Below are positions 40,829 through 50,435 of a stretch of DNA of 64,000 nucleotides, one piece after another. The position numbers were made by a program, and so were the translations under genes. The DNA lies in assembly GCF_036075115.1 (NCBI RefSeq), contig NZ_CP107958.1, forward strand, positions 9,052,001 to 9,116,000, in the 5' to 3' direction. The number at the start of each line of letters is the position of its first letter. Position 1 is the stretch's first letter. Source of the DNA: Streptomyces sp. NBC_00377. Lineage in GTDB: Bacteria > Actinomycetota > Actinomycetes > Streptomycetales > Streptomycetaceae. The notes beneath the pieces were generated by a model, which ran no database searches, was not told where the DNA came from, and saw nothing but the letters and a program-made list of their open reading frames with translations.

Positions 40829-43018
40829 TCACAAAGCAACGCGTTGATCGACTTCCGGGCGCTCGTCGACTGTCGCGTCAGGGCTGGAAGACGTGAGGGG
40901 TGCGAACGAGCTCGAGAGCTTTGCTCCCTCGATGTCGATGTCCGGCAGGAGCGCGTCCAGTCGACGGGGCAGCCACCAGGCTTTCTGGCCCAGCAGGGCC
41001 AGGACTGCGGGAACGATGGCCATGCGGACGACGAAGGCGTCGAAGAACACCGCGATGGCCAGTCCGAAACCGATCATTTTGATCATGGGCTCACCTGAGC
41101 CGATGAAGCCCGCGAAGACAGCGATCATGATGACGGCGGCAGCTGTGACCACCCGCGCGCCGTGCCTGAAGCCGGTGACGATCGCCGTGTGCGGCTGCTC
41201 GCCGTGTACGTAGGCCTCGCGCATCCGGGTGACCAGGAAGACCTCGTAGTCCATGGCCAGTCCGAAGACGACGCCCACCATGAAGATCGGCATCATCGAG
41301 ACGATGGGCCCGGTCTGCTCGACTCCGAAGAGGGAGCCCAGCCATCCCCATTGGAAGACGGCCACGACGGCGCCCAGTGCGGCGGTCACCGACAGAAGGA
41401 AGCCCAGGGCTGCCTTGAGGGGCACGAGGACCGAGCGGAAGACGATCATGAGCAGGATGAACGCCAGCCCTACGACCAGTGCGAGGTAGGGCATCAGCGC
41501 GCTGTTCATCTTCTGCGAGAAGTCGATGTTGAGGGCCGTGGTCCCGGTGACCAGGACGTCGTCTGCGGTCTCTTTGCGGATCTCCTGGACGAGATGTTCG
41601 GTGGACTCGGAGGAAGGACGGTGTGCGGGGACGACCGTGATGACAGATGTGTCTCCGGCGGCATTGGCCGTGGGTGCAGTGATGACCGCGGCGCCCGGGA
41701 TCTTCTTGAGGGTCGTCACCGTCTGGTCGGCTGCCGTCTTGTCTCCGTCGACGACCACCAGCAGCGGGCCGTTGACGCCGGGCCCGAAGCGGTCGGACAG
41801 CAGGTCGTATGCCTTGCGCTGGGTGGTGCTGGCGGGCTGCGCCCCGTCGTCGGGCAGGCCGAGTTCCAGGGACGAGGCGGGAAGGGCGATGGCCCCGAGC
41901 CCCAGCACGCCCAGCAGGAGCACGTGCCGGGGGCGCCGCAGGACGAAGTGTGCCCAGCGGGTGCCTCCATTGCGTTCACGGCGTGCTCGAGGCCTGTGAC
42001 TCTTCTTGCGGCCGGTGATCCGCTTTCCTGCGAATCCGAGGAGTGCGGGTATGAGGGTCAGGGCGATCAGGACGGCGATGAGTACGGTGCCGGCGGCGGC
42101 CAGGCCCATTTTGGTCAGCCCGGGGATGCCCACCACGGACAGGCCGGCCAGGGCGATGACCACGGTCAGACCGGCGAAGACGACGGCGGAGCCCGCGGTG
42201 CCGACAGCGTGGCCGACGGCTTCCTCGCCTTCTTTGCCCTCGGCTGTTTCTGCTCGGTACCGGGAGACGATGAACAGGGCGTAGTCGATTCCCACGGCAA
42301 GCCCGATCATCATGGCCAGGGTGGAGGTGGTGGAACCCAGGTCCAGCACGTTGCTCAGCGCCGTGATGGTGGAGATGCCGATCCCGACGCCGACGATGGC
42401 CGTCATCAGCGGCAGACCGGCCGCCACCAGGGAGCCGAAGGTGAGGGCGAGGACGACGCCGGCGATGACGACGCCGATGATTTCGCCCGCGCCCGGTTCG
42501 GGCGAAACGGCGAGGGCATCGCCGCCGATCTCGACGTGCATGCCGTCCTGCTCCGCCCGCGCACCGGCCTCGTTGAGCGCCTCTCGGGTGGCATCCGTGA
42601 TCTGCGGTGCGGTGGCGTCGTAGGTGACGGTCACGAACGCGGTCGAACCGTCTTTCGAGACTGCTCCGGTTTCGTACGGGTCGGCCACCGAGGCGACCTG
42701 AGCAGACCCGGCACGCAGGTCCTCGATCGTCTCCTGTACCGCGCTCTGCTGCGCTCTTGCGGTGATCTGGGTGTCGGCAGGGGCCCGCAGGACGACGCGG
42801 GCCGTGGCGCCGTCGGCATGAGCGTCGGGCATGCGCTGCTCGAGCAGATCGAGGGCCCTTTGTGACTCCGTGCCGGGCAGGGAGAAGGACGACGACGTGG
42901 CGGTGGACGCTGTCGCTGCACCCAGGCCCACCAGGGCCAGAAGAGCCAGCCAGAGGAAAACGACGATCCGGCGTCGGCGGAACGCCAGGCGGGCGAGTCT
43001 GTCGAGGTAGGCGGCCAC
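40829..43018 (-). CDS. MMPL-family RND exporter
   Basis: 729 residues from GTG 43018 with GGGAG upstream; longer frames upstream are not family-like. Two repeated halves each hold an N-terminal helix, a large extracytoplasmic domain and five helices. The first half starts RRRRIVVFLWLALLALVGLG and contains GIGISTITALSNVLDLGSTT, MMIGLAVGIDYALFIVSRYR. The second contains MMPIFMVGVVFGLAMDYEVF and LVTRMREAY. The GxxxDY motifs are those of actinobacterial MMPL proton-driven exporters of lipids, pigments or drugs. It is divergent from an FAD monooxygenase across a 431-base region with operator-like repeats. Cargo unknown, possibly the monooxygenase substrate or product. Confidence 0.9.
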   Translation of the reverse strand: MAAYLDRLARLAFRRRRIVVFLWLALLALVGLGAATASTATSSSFSLPGTESQRALDLLEQRMPDAHADGATARVVLRAPADTQITARAQQSAVQETIEDLRAGSAQVASVADPYETGAVSKDGSTAFVTVTYDATAPQITDATREALNEAGARAEQDGMHVEIGGDALAVSPEPGAGEIIGVVIAGVVLALTFGSLVAAGLPLMTAIVGVGIGISTITALSNVLDLGSTTSTLAMMIGLAVGIDYALFIVSRYRAETAEGKEGEEAVGHAVGTAGSAVVFAGLTVVIALAGLSVVGIPGLTKMGLAAAGTVLIAVLIALTLIPALLGFAGKRITGRKKSHRPRARRERNGGTRWAHFVLRRPRHVLLLGVLGLGAIALPASSLELGLPDDGAQPASTTQRKAYDLLSDRFGPGVNGPLLVVVDGDKTAADQTVTTLKKIPGAAVITAPTANAAGDTSVITVVPAHRPSSESTEHLVQEIRKETADDVLVTGTTALNIDFSQKMNSALMPYLALVVGLAFILLMIVFRSVLVPLKAALGFLLSVTAALGAVVAVFQWGWLGSLFGVEQTGPIVSMMPIFMVGVVFGLAMDYEVFLVTRMREAYVHGEQPHTAIVTGFRHGARVVTAAAVIMIAVFAGFIGSGEPMIKMIGFGLAIAVFFDAFVVRMAIVPAVLALLGQKAWWLPRRLDALLPDIDIEGAKLSSSFAPLTSSSPDATVDERPEVDQRVAL

Positions 43019-43345
43019 GGGAACTCCCGGAGACTTCGGTGGGCGAAGGGAACAGAGTTGGCCTGCTGCGGCGCGCAGCCGCTTGAGCAGCTTGCTTTCC
43101 GGACCGGATGAGCATCCGGCCGGGCGGATTCCCTCAGCACCGATGCTTCCGGCCCCGGCTTCCACGCGAGTGAGTAAACGGTGCCTATGTCGCAGGTCAC
43201 CCGGTCGGGCCGCTCGGAAGACGTCCGGTGCCGCGGGCTCAAGCCGCCGGCCGGGCCCCGGCGGCGCAACGGCCGTCGTGAGTACGGCAGGTGGCGCCGC
43301 CGAGAGGGAAGGCGAGCCCCCGGCCCCGTCGCGCCAACGACTGTG

Positions 43346-43416
43346 GGCCAACGCGTGTTGACTCTGGCTGGGATTTCGAGCATCCTGTCAACGAGCGTCG
43401 GCCAACGCCTGTTGAC
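43346..43416. promoter_or_regulatory. Repeated CCAACGCnTGTTGAC operator elements
   Basis: GGCCAACGCGTGTTGAC (43346-43362) and GGCCAACGCCTGTTGAC (43400-43416) differ at one base. The second is part of a GTCAAC-N18-GTTGAC dyad (43387-43416). The same motif occurs upstream of the TetR gene at 56305: GCCAACGCATGTTGGC, and a 30-base stretch identical at 23 positions. They lie just before the FAD monooxygenase, in the region shared with the divergent MMPL gene. Confidence 0.65.
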
Positions 43417-43449
43417 CTGCTTCCCGGATCAGAAACGGAAGGCTCCGCC

Positions 43450-44580
43450 ATGAACGCCACCGCACTTCCCGCCCGCACCGAAGTCGCCGTTGTCGGCGCC
43501 GGACCGGCCGGTCTCGCACTCGCCGTCACGCTCGCTGCCGCGGGCATCGACTTCGTTGTCCTGGACAAGCTGGCGGAGGGTGCCAACACCTCGCGCGCCG
43601 CCGTGGTGCATGCCCGCACGCTGGAGGTCCTGGACGAGCTCGGTGCCTCCGAGGAGCTGATCGCGCGAGGCGTCAAGGTCACCCGGTTCGCCGTCCGCGA
43701 CGGCGCGCGCCGGCTGCTGACGGTGCCGTTCGACACGCTGCCCACGCCCCATCCGTACACGCTGATGGTTCCGCAGTACGAGACCGAGAGCGTGCTGCTG
43801 GACCGGCTGCGGGCGCTCGGCGCCGACGTGCACCGCCCCTACGAGGTCGCCTCCGTCGTCCAGGACGAGGAGGGCGTGACGCTCACCATGACCACGGGCG
43901 AGACGCTGCGCGCCGCCCACGCCGTCGGCGCCGACGGCATGCACAGCACCGTGCGTGAGGCGGCGGGCATCGGTTTCACCGGCAACGCCTACGCCGAGTC
44001 CTTCGTGCTCGCCGACGTGGTGATGGACTGGGTCCCCGGGCCGGACGAGGTCTCGCTGACCTTCGGCACCTTGGGGCTCGCCGTCGTCGCCCCGCTTCCC
44101 GGCGGCCACTACCGGGTCGTCGCCACCGTGGACGACGCGCCCGCCTCCCCGGACCTCGACTTCGTCCAGAAGCTGCTCGACGAGCGCGCCCCCGGCCAGG
44201 CGAAGGTCACCGGTATGGCGTGGTCGTCACGGTTCCGGGTGCACCACCGGGTAGCCGACCACTACCGCGCCGGCCGTCTGCTGCTGGCCGGCGACGCGGC
44301 CCATGTGCACAGCCCCGCCGGCGGTCAGGGGATGAACACCGGCATCCAGGACGGCTACACCCTGGGGCGGGCGTTCGCCACCGGCCGGCTCGACGGCTAC
44401 GAGGCGCAACGCCGCCCCGTGGCCGAGCGCGTGGTCGCCTTCACCCACCGCATGACCCGCGTGGCCACCACGCGCAGCTCCGTGGCCCGCAGTGTCCGCA
44501 ACCTCGCACTGCCTCTGCTGGCACATACCCCGATGCCCAAGAAGCTCGCCACCGAGCTCGCCGAGCTCAACTACCGCTAG
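43450..44580 (+). CDS. FAD-dependent aromatic monooxygenase
   Basis: 376 residues from ATG 43450. The dinucleotide fold VVGAGPAGLALAVTLAAAGI lies at about 12-31. The second FAD motif, LLLAGDAAHVHSPAGGQGMN at about 278-297 with the conserved GD, and the following TGIQDGYTLG are typical of the PheA/TfdB/RdmE class that hydroxylates phenols and polyketide aromatics using NAD(P)H. It lacks the C-terminal thioredoxin-like extension of the longest members. Operator-like repeats directly upstream are shared with the TetR gene at 56.3 kb. It is divergent from an MMPL exporter, suggesting an inducible detoxification pair. Confidence 0.9.
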   Translation: MNATALPARTEVAVVGAGPAGLALAVTLAAAGIDFVVLDKLAEGANTSRAAVVHARTLEVLDELGASEELIARGVKVTRFAVRDGARRLLTVPFDTLPTPHPYTLMVPQYETESVLLDRLRALGADVHRPYEVASVVQDEEGVTLTMTTGETLRAAHAVGADGMHSTVREAAGIGFTGNAYAESFVLADVVMDWVPGPDEVSLTFGTLGLAVVAPLPGGHYRVVATVDDAPASPDLDFVQKLLDERAPGQAKVTGMAWSSRFRVHHRVADHYRAGRLLLAGDAAHVHSPAGGQGMNTGIQDGYTLGRAFATGRLDGYEAQRRPVAERVVAFTHRMTRVATTRSSVARSVRNLALPLLAHTPMPKKLATELAELNYR

Positions 44581-44830
44581 GCATCGCCCTCCTCGCCGCC
44601 GTGCAGGGGGAACCGGCCTGCCCGGCACACCGAACAGGAAGGAAGAAGGAACGTGCGCCGGACCGAACGGCCATCGCGCTTGCGCGCCAGCCCGTGGCGG
44701 CACCGACGGACAGCGGGAAGCCAGTTGTGCCCCACCGCAGTTCGGGTCGGCGAAGATCCCCTCACCCGGATGCCGCCTGGAGATATGTCGTCGTGGGACT
44801 CCCGCCGCGGCAGGTTCGCCGCGGGACGTC

Positions 44831-45046
44831 TCAGACCGTCACCTCCTCAAACGTCAGCACCTCGTGGCCGGCATCCCAGAGCAGGTTCAGCAGAGCGCGG
44901 ACCGATGCCTGGTCCATGGCTTCGGCGACCAGCACGGTGCCGTCCGTGCCGGGCGTGGACACGTGGTCGAACCGCGTCGAGATCACGTCCAGCAGGGAGC
45001 GGGCGATCGGTCCGCGCAGCGTCAGCTCGAAACGGGTACGGGTCAT
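44831..45046 (-). CDS. Small conserved-type protein downstream of the LuxR gene
   Basis: 71 residues from ATG 45046 (MTRTRFELTLRGPIARSLLD), ending LLWDAGHEVLTFEEVTV. The arrangement RFELTLRGPI, then VLVAEAMDQASVRALLNLLW, matches a type of small alpha/beta protein often found in actinobacteria near regulators, with no assigned function. The start of the LuxR-type gene's coding end lies 68 bases upstream, so both may share a transcript. No signal peptide. Confidence 0.65.
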   Translation of the reverse strand: MTRTRFELTLRGPIARSLLDVISTRFDHVSTPGTDGTVLVAEAMDQASVRALLNLLWDAGHEVLTFEEVTV

Positions 45047-45114
45047 ACCGTCCAGAAAACCCGTGGCCCGGGTGCCCGCGCACCACCCGCTCGAAAAGAG
45101 CACCCCGGGTGGCC

Positions 45115-47349
45115 TCAGATCAGGCCAAGATCGCGCGCAGCTGCGACGGCGTCGTGCCGGGACGCGACGCCGAGCTTGCGGTAGAGGCTCTTGTTGTACG
45201 CCTTGACCGTGTTGATCGACAAGAACAGCTCCGCGCCGATCTCACGCTGGGTCGCCGGCCCTTGCAGAGCCCGCAGGATCGACAGCTCCCTGTCGGTGAG
45301 CTCCTCCACAAGAGCACCCGAGCGCACGGCGGTGCGGGCGCCGGCCCGGCCCAGCCGTGCCTCGGTCTCCTCCAGCCGCCGCCGCGCGTAGGCGCTCACC
45401 GGCTCCTCGTCCACCACCTCACGGGCCCGCGACAGCGCCGCACGGGCCGCCGACCGCTCACCGCAGGCGAGTTCGGCGTCGGCCAGGTACACCAGCCCGA
45501 GGAAGCGCACCGTCGGCCGCGGGTGCAGTTCTGCGAGGGGGACGACCCGCCGCAGCAGGACGGCGGCCGCCTCCATGCGGGCGTTCTGGTAGTTGCGCCT
45601 GGCCTGGGCGATGCGCAACGAGGCCACCCCTGGCATGCTCGCCTCCCGGCCCATGCGCTCGACGGCGTCGGCGAGCGGGCCGGCCTCGCCCATGACCCGA
45701 TCGCACTCCTCGCCGCGGCCGGCTTCGACAAGACTGATCATCAGAGTGCCGGCGGCCTGAAGAACGAGCGTCGGCGGCCACGCCTTGCGGTCGCGCGGCG
45801 ACGACCACAGGTCGAGCAGCAGGGTTGCCGCCTCGTCGAAGCGGCCGTCACGGCCCAGCATGGCCCCGAGCGCCGCCCGCACGGTCGGATCCCCAGCGCC
45901 GCCCCCCTCGGTTTCCTCGCGCAGCGCCTGCTGCACCATGACGACGGATCGCGCGGCCTCGGAATCTGGCATGCCGTAGCCCGCACGCACGCAGCGCACG
46001 GCACTGCGGAAGTTGTGCCAACCGGGGACCACGGCGGAGCTATCACTCGCCTCACAGACGTCCAGCCAGCGGTTCACGCCCGCCTGATCGCCGCAGAGCG
46101 CTGCCGAGTAGGCCAGCGAGAACGCCAGGGCCGGGCCCACCACCCGGCCGGACAACTCCTCCCCGAACTCCAGGAACGTCGCCGCCTCGCCGCGGGGAAA
46201 GAACCACGTGTCCGCGTTGCGCAGCATCAGCTCGGCGGCGGCATCATCGCGGTGGGCCCGCAGCAGGTGGCGTACTGCGTCGTCGATCCGGTCCTGTGCC
46301 GCGAACCAGTCCGCGGCATGGCCGAGAACCTCCTTCGGGTCCGTCGTCGTCTCGCCTGCCAGAACATCCCGCAGCAGACGATGGCACCGGTACCACCGCT
46401 GTTCGTCGTCCAGCGCGGCCACGAAAAGATCCGCCCTGACCAGATCGGCCAGCACTGCGGCCGAACCCGTCACCTGCAGCGCAGCGTCACACAGCGCACC
46501 CGAGAGCCGTTCGAGCGGCGCGGCCCGCACGAGCAGGTCACGCTGCCTGGGCTCGAGAGCGGGCAGCACCTCGGCCGCAAAATAATCCAGCAGATGCCGA
46601 TCACCGGCGGGCGCCTTCGCCGGGTCCGCGCGCAGCGCGAGGGCAGCCAGCTGCAGCCCGGCAGCCCACCCCTCCGTCCGCTCCCACACGCCGGCTGCGG
46701 CCGCGCCGTCGAGGTCGTGCCCCGACACCGCCGACAACAGGGCAGCCGCCTCGCCGGGCGAGAACCGCAGCTGTGCCGCCCGCAACTCCGTCAGGTCGCC
46801 ACGGGCCCGAAGCCGCGCGATCGGCAGCGGCGGATCCGTACGTGCGGCGATCACCACCCGCAACGAGGCGGGCAGGTACGTCACGAGGTACTCGAGCGCC
46901 TCGTGGATCCGCGGATCGGCGAGCAGATGGTAGTCGTCGAGCACCAGTACATGCGGTACCGCGGACGCGGCCAGCTCGTTCAGCAGCATCGGCAGAGCAA
47001 GGTCGATCGGGGGGACGCCGGCCGCGTCCAACGCCTGAAGCGGACCTGCGCTGACCACCCCGCCGGCGCCGCGCAGCGCGGTGAGGACATAACTCCAGAA
47101 CCGCACGGGCTCGTCGTCGCTCTCGTCGAGCGAGACCCATGCGATGCGGCGCTTCTCTTCGGGATCCGCCGCCCAGCCGCTCAGCAGACTCGTCTTGCCC
47201 CAGCCGGCGGGCGCCACCACCACGGTCAGCCGGGTCTCGGCCAGACGCAACTGCCGCTGCAGGCGTTCGCGCGGGACCGCGCCGGCCCGGGCCGGCGGGA
47301 CCACCTGTTTCACCGTGAGCAGTGGCCGCGTAGATATCTTCGACGTCAC
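45115..47349 (-). CDS. Large MalT/LAL-type LuxR regulator
   Basis: 744 residues from GTG 47349 with GGGAG upstream. The N-terminal NTPase shows Walker A APAGWGKTSLL (47-57) and the Walker-B-like HVLVLDDYHLLADPRIHEAL near 135. A long middle of TPR-like helices follows (about 330-670). The C-terminal LuxR HTH at about 680-744 reads LTDRELSILRALQGPATQRE, then LSINTVKAYNKSLYRKLGV. This is the MalT-type signal-transduction ATPase layout, activated by a ligand plus ATP. It is divergent from nitroreductase and MFS genes across 154 bases with a 10-bp inverted repeat, so it is their likely activator. Confidence 0.92.
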   Translation of the reverse strand: MTSKISTRPLLTVKQVVPPARAGAVPRERLQRQLRLAETRLTVVVAPAGWGKTSLLSGWAADPEEKRRIAWVSLDESDDEPVRFWSYVLTALRGAGGVVSAGPLQALDAAGVPPIDLALPMLLNELAASAVPHVLVLDDYHLLADPRIHEALEYLVTYLPASLRVVIAARTDPPLPIARLRARGDLTELRAAQLRFSPGEAAALLSAVSGHDLDGAAAAGVWERTEGWAAGLQLAALALRADPAKAPAGDRHLLDYFAAEVLPALEPRQRDLLVRAAPLERLSGALCDAALQVTGSAAVLADLVRADLFVAALDDEQRWYRCHRLLRDVLAGETTTDPKEVLGHAADWFAAQDRIDDAVRHLLRAHRDDAAAELMLRNADTWFFPRGEAATFLEFGEELSGRVVGPALAFSLAYSAALCGDQAGVNRWLDVCEASDSSAVVPGWHNFRSAVRCVRAGYGMPDSEAARSVVMVQQALREETEGGGAGDPTVRAALGAMLGRDGRFDEAATLLLDLWSSPRDRKAWPPTLVLQAAGTLMISLVEAGRGEECDRVMGEAGPLADAVERMGREASMPGVASLRIAQARRNYQNARMEAAAVLLRRVVPLAELHPRPTVRFLGLVYLADAELACGERSAARAALSRAREVVDEEPVSAYARRRLEETEARLGRAGARTAVRSGALVEELTDRELSILRALQGPATQREIGAELFLSINTVKAYNKSLYRKLGVASRHDAVAAARDLGLI

Positions 47350-47405
47350 GACGCTCCCGACCTGCGGCGCCCAGCACCGCAACCCGACGCCGATTCTGCC
47401 AGCTC

Positions 47406-47439
47406 CACCACCCCGGGTACATCTTGTGGCGGGGTGGTG
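47406..47439. promoter_or_regulatory. 10-bp inverted repeat upstream of nitroreductase gene
   Basis: CACCACCCCG (47406-47415) and CGGGGTGGTG (47430-47439) pair perfectly around 14 bases, in the divergent interval between the LuxR-type gene and the nitroreductase gene. It could be the activator site or a leader hairpin. Confidence 0.45.
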
Positions 47440-47503
47440 CGCGAGCACCCTGTCCCACGCGAATCTCCTGCCACGACCGCGGCCGCGCGACAGGAGAGAC
47501 GCA

Positions 47504-48706
47504 ATGGCCACGAACACTGCCACACAGGATCACCCGGAAATAGCCCTGACCCGCAGGGACGGGCTGAAGCTGGCCGGCCTCGGCCTCGGCTCGATGGCGG
47601 CACTGGGCGTAGGCGTCGGCGGAGTCCGGGCCGTCACCAACGGCGCCTTCAGCGCCGGATCCGGCGATCCGTACGACCTCTGGCACGACTGGAGCTCGAT
47701 GACAGGCATCGAGCGGGTGGTCGCCGCCGGCGTCCTCGCCTGCAACCCGCACAACACCCAGCCCTGGCGAATGATCGTCGACGGCGACACCATCGACGTC
47801 CACTCCGACCCCAGCAGGAGGATGCCGCTCAACGACGTGAGCGGCCGCGAACACTTCGCCGGCCTCGGCTGCGCCGTCGAGAACATGGTGATCGCCGCCG
47901 GAGCGGCCGGCGCGACGTCGCAGGTCACCCTCTTCCCGCACGGCCCGGCCTCGGACCACGTCGCGCGCATCGCCCTCAGGAAGGACCGCACCAGGCAGGA
48001 CCGTGACCTCGCCGCCGCGATCCCGCACCGGCACACCAACCGCGGCCCGTACACATCCGCACCCGTCGACCTGAGCGGCTTCACCGAACAGAGTTCCCGC
48101 ATCGACGGAGCGAATGTGCTGTGGATCACCGAACCGACGACGCGCAAGCAGCTGGGCCGGCTCTACGTCGAGGCCACCGAGGCGATCACCGCAGACACCG
48201 CCCAGTCGACGGAAGCCTTCAGCTGGTTCCGCAGCGCGCGCGGCAGCATCGACAAGTACCGCGACGGGCTCACCCTCGACGCTCAGGGCCTCGGCGACCT
48301 GGCCCTGTTCGCCGCGAAACTCCTCCCGGCGCAGTCCCGCACGGACGGCGACGCCTACTGGGTCAAGGCCACCCGCGAGGTGCACACCGCGACCGCCGCC
48401 GCCTACGGCGTCATCACCGTCGACGACGTCACCGACCGAAGCGCCCAGGTCAACGGCGGACGGCTGCTGGCCCGGATGCACCTCACCGCCACCGCACTCG
48501 GCCTGGGCCTGCACCACATGAACCAGATCACCGAACGCATCGACCGCGACAAAGCGGTCGGCAACCCCGATGTCTTCTCCGCACGCTGGGCCGCCCTGCT
48601 CGGCCGCCCCGCCTCGAGCGGCCTGCTGTCCTTCCGTATCGGTCACCCCGAGCGCACGCCGGGCCTCAGCCCGCGCCGCAGCCTCGACGACGTCGTCGCC
48701 GGCTGA
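47504..48706 (+). CDS. Acg-type nitroreductase-fold protein with Tat-like leader
   Basis: 400 residues from ATG 47504 after CAGGAGAG. The leader TRRDGLKLAGLGLGSMAALG has twin arginines and a hydrophobic stretch, so export or membrane attachment is possible. The body resembles the Acg family of degenerate flavin nitroreductases: LACNPHNTQPWRMIVDGDTI near 81, HRHTNRGPYTSAPV near 170, ARMHLTATALGLGLHHMNQI near 325. Acg-type proteins bind FMN and may lack reductase activity, acting in stress by sequestering flavin. It is first in a run with an MFS pump, HxlR protein and enoyl-CoA hydratase, divergent from the LuxR-type regulator. Confidence 0.8.
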   Translation: MATNTATQDHPEIALTRRDGLKLAGLGLGSMAALGVGVGGVRAVTNGAFSAGSGDPYDLWHDWSSMTGIERVVAAGVLACNPHNTQPWRMIVDGDTIDVHSDPSRRMPLNDVSGREHFAGLGCAVENMVIAAGAAGATSQVTLFPHGPASDHVARIALRKDRTRQDRDLAAAIPHRHTNRGPYTSAPVDLSGFTEQSSRIDGANVLWITEPTTRKQLGRLYVEATEAITADTAQSTEAFSWFRSARGSIDKYRDGLTLDAQGLGDLALFAAKLLPAQSRTDGDAYWVKATREVHTATAAAYGVITVDDVTDRSAQVNGGRLLARMHLTATALGLGLHHMNQITERIDRDKAVGNPDVFSARWAALLGRPASSGLLSFRIGHPERTPGLSPRRSLDDVVAG

Positions 48707-48777
48707 CTACTGCGAAGAGCGGTGGGGCCAAGTGCACCGTCGCTGCTCACCAGGTTTCATCCAAAGGAGGTTCCCCC

Positions 48778-50352
48778 ATGACCGGCATTTCTGACCAGGC
48801 CGGCGGACCGGTGCGCACCTTGCGCCCCGGTGCCGTTCTGGCCGTCACCTGCCTGGCACTGGCGACCGTCGTCTCTGCGATGGCTTCGCTGAGCGTGGCG
48901 TTGCCCGACGTCGCCCGCGAGACGCACGCCAACCAGACCCAGCTGTCGTGGATCATCGATTCCTACAGTCTGATCTTCGCTTCGTTCCTGCTGTTCGCCG
49001 CGACCCTCGGCGACCGCTTCGGCCGTCGCAAGGCACTGCTCGGCGGCGTCGCAGTGTTCGGTGGAATATCACTCGCCGCGACCTTCACGGCCGAGCCGGG
49101 CGTCCTGATCGCCCTTCGTGCGGTGCTGGGCGTGGCAGCCGCGTTCGTCATGCCCGCCACGCTGTCCACGATCACCAGCACGTTTCCCCGAGCCCAGCAG
49201 GCGCGTGCCATCAGCATCTGGGCGGGGGTCGCGGGCGCCAGCGCCGCGCTGGGACTGCTCGCCTCCGGAATACTGCTCGAGGCGTGGTCGTGGCGATCGG
49301 TGTTCTGGCTGAACGCCGTCATGGCCGCGGTGGCGTTCATCGGCACCTACCTCTTCGTGCCGGAGTCCGCGCAGCCGGGCAGGCAGCGCATCGATGTGAC
49401 CGGGGCGGCTCTCACCGTGGCGGGACTGGGCGTGCTGGTCTACTCGGTCATCGAGGCGCCCGAGCACGGCTGGGGCAGCACGCGCACCCTGGCAGGCATG
49501 GCCATCGGGCTCGCCGTCCTGGTCGCCTTCGTCGCCTGGGAGCTCAGGCACCCGCACCCCCTGCTCGATCCGCGGCTGTTCCGCAACAAGCTGTTCGCGG
49601 CCGGGTCGATCTCGACCACTTTGCAGTTCTTCGCGTTCTTCGGGTTCATCTTCGTCACCATGCAGTACCTCCAGCTGGTGCGCGGCGACAGCGCACTGAT
49701 GGCCGCGGTGAGCGTGCTGCCGATGTCCGCGGCGATGATCCCCAGCGCCCGCCTCAGCCCGCTCCTGGTCGCCCGGCGAGGCATGCGAGCCCCCTGGACC
49801 GTCGGCCTCGTCCTGGTCACCACCGGCCTGGTCGTGCTGGCCCAGCTCGACGCCGGCAGCTCGTACTGGCTGGTCGTCGGCGGTCTCCTGCCGCTCGGTG
49901 CGGGCATGGGCCTGGCCACGACGCCGGCCACCGCGGCCATCACCGACGCCCTGCCGCCCCGTCTGCAGAACGTGGGATCCGCCGTGAACGACCTCTCCCG
50001 CGAACTCGGCGGCGCCCTGGGCATCGCCGTCCTCGGCAGCCTCATGAGCGCCCAGTACCGTGACTCCCTCGACACCGGCGGCCTCCCCGCCCCGGTCGCG
50101 GAAGCAGCCCGCTCCTCCCTCGCCGCCGCCAACCACATCGGCCACGCCACGGGCAACCCGGCACTGATCGACGAGGCCCGCGACGCCTTCGCCTCCGGCA
50201 TGCAGCTCTCTCTCATCGGCGGCGCCGCGACCACCGTCCTGGCCGCCGTCGTCGTCACCCTCCTGCTGCGCCGTCCCGGCAAGCCCGGCACGGAGCAGGC
50301 AGAGACGCCGAACAGCGGCACACACCGCGACACGGCCAAGTCGACCGCGTAG
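48778..50352 (+). CDS. MFS drug-efflux transporter, EmrB/QacA type (copy 1)
   Basis: 524 residues from ATG 48778 after AAAGGAGG. Fourteen hydrophobic spans are expected. Motif A GDRFGRRKALLGG lies near 73 and motif C-like SGILLEAWSWRSVFWLNAVM near 160; VNDLSRELGGALGIAVLGSL near 403 is typical of DHA2 drug:H+ antiporters. It is closely similar along its whole length to the pump at 54465-56012, for example in LAVTCLALATVVSAMASLSV against LAVTCLALAAVVSAMASLNV. It sits between a nitroreductase-like gene and an HxlR gene, probably under the LuxR-type regulator. Confidence 0.9.
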   Translation: MTGISDQAGGPVRTLRPGAVLAVTCLALATVVSAMASLSVALPDVARETHANQTQLSWIIDSYSLIFASFLLFAATLGDRFGRRKALLGGVAVFGGISLAATFTAEPGVLIALRAVLGVAAAFVMPATLSTITSTFPRAQQARAISIWAGVAGASAALGLLASGILLEAWSWRSVFWLNAVMAAVAFIGTYLFVPESAQPGRQRIDVTGAALTVAGLGVLVYSVIEAPEHGWGSTRTLAGMAIGLAVLVAFVAWELRHPHPLLDPRLFRNKLFAAGSISTTLQFFAFFGFIFVTMQYLQLVRGDSALMAAVSVLPMSAAMIPSARLSPLLVARRGMRAPWTVGLVLVTTGLVVLAQLDAGSSYWLVVGGLLPLGAGMGLATTPATAAITDALPPRLQNVGSAVNDLSRELGGALGIAVLGSLMSAQYRDSLDTGGLPAPVAEAARSSLAAANHIGHATGNPALIDEARDAFASGMQLSLIGGAATTVLAAVVVTLLLRRPGKPGTEQAETPNSGTHRDTAKSTA

Positions 50353-50435
50353 CCACGGCCGACCGCCCGACAGCCACCACGACGGCGCGAGGGCCGCACC
50401 CCGCCGCCCCGCGCCGTACCAGGAAGGACCCGGCC

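Noticed and set aside
41162-42865. 567-codon + strand frame opposite the MMPL exporter
   Set aside because: Composition is Gly/Asp/His/Gln-rich without hydrophobic core or motifs; the minus strand encodes an unmistakable transporter.
44653-48006. Very long + strand open frame (over 1,100 codons) opposite the LuxR-type gene
   Set aside because: It is Arg/Gln/Pro/His-rich with no domain and is the antisense of a gene with clear Walker and LuxR motifs; high-GC DNA commonly leaves such antisense frames open.
48121-48777. N-terminal extension of the first MFS pump over the nitroreductase gene
   Set aside because: The AAAGGAGG site and ATG at 48778 fit the pump's natural start; the extension is Arg-rich and out of frame with the nitroreductase gene it covers.
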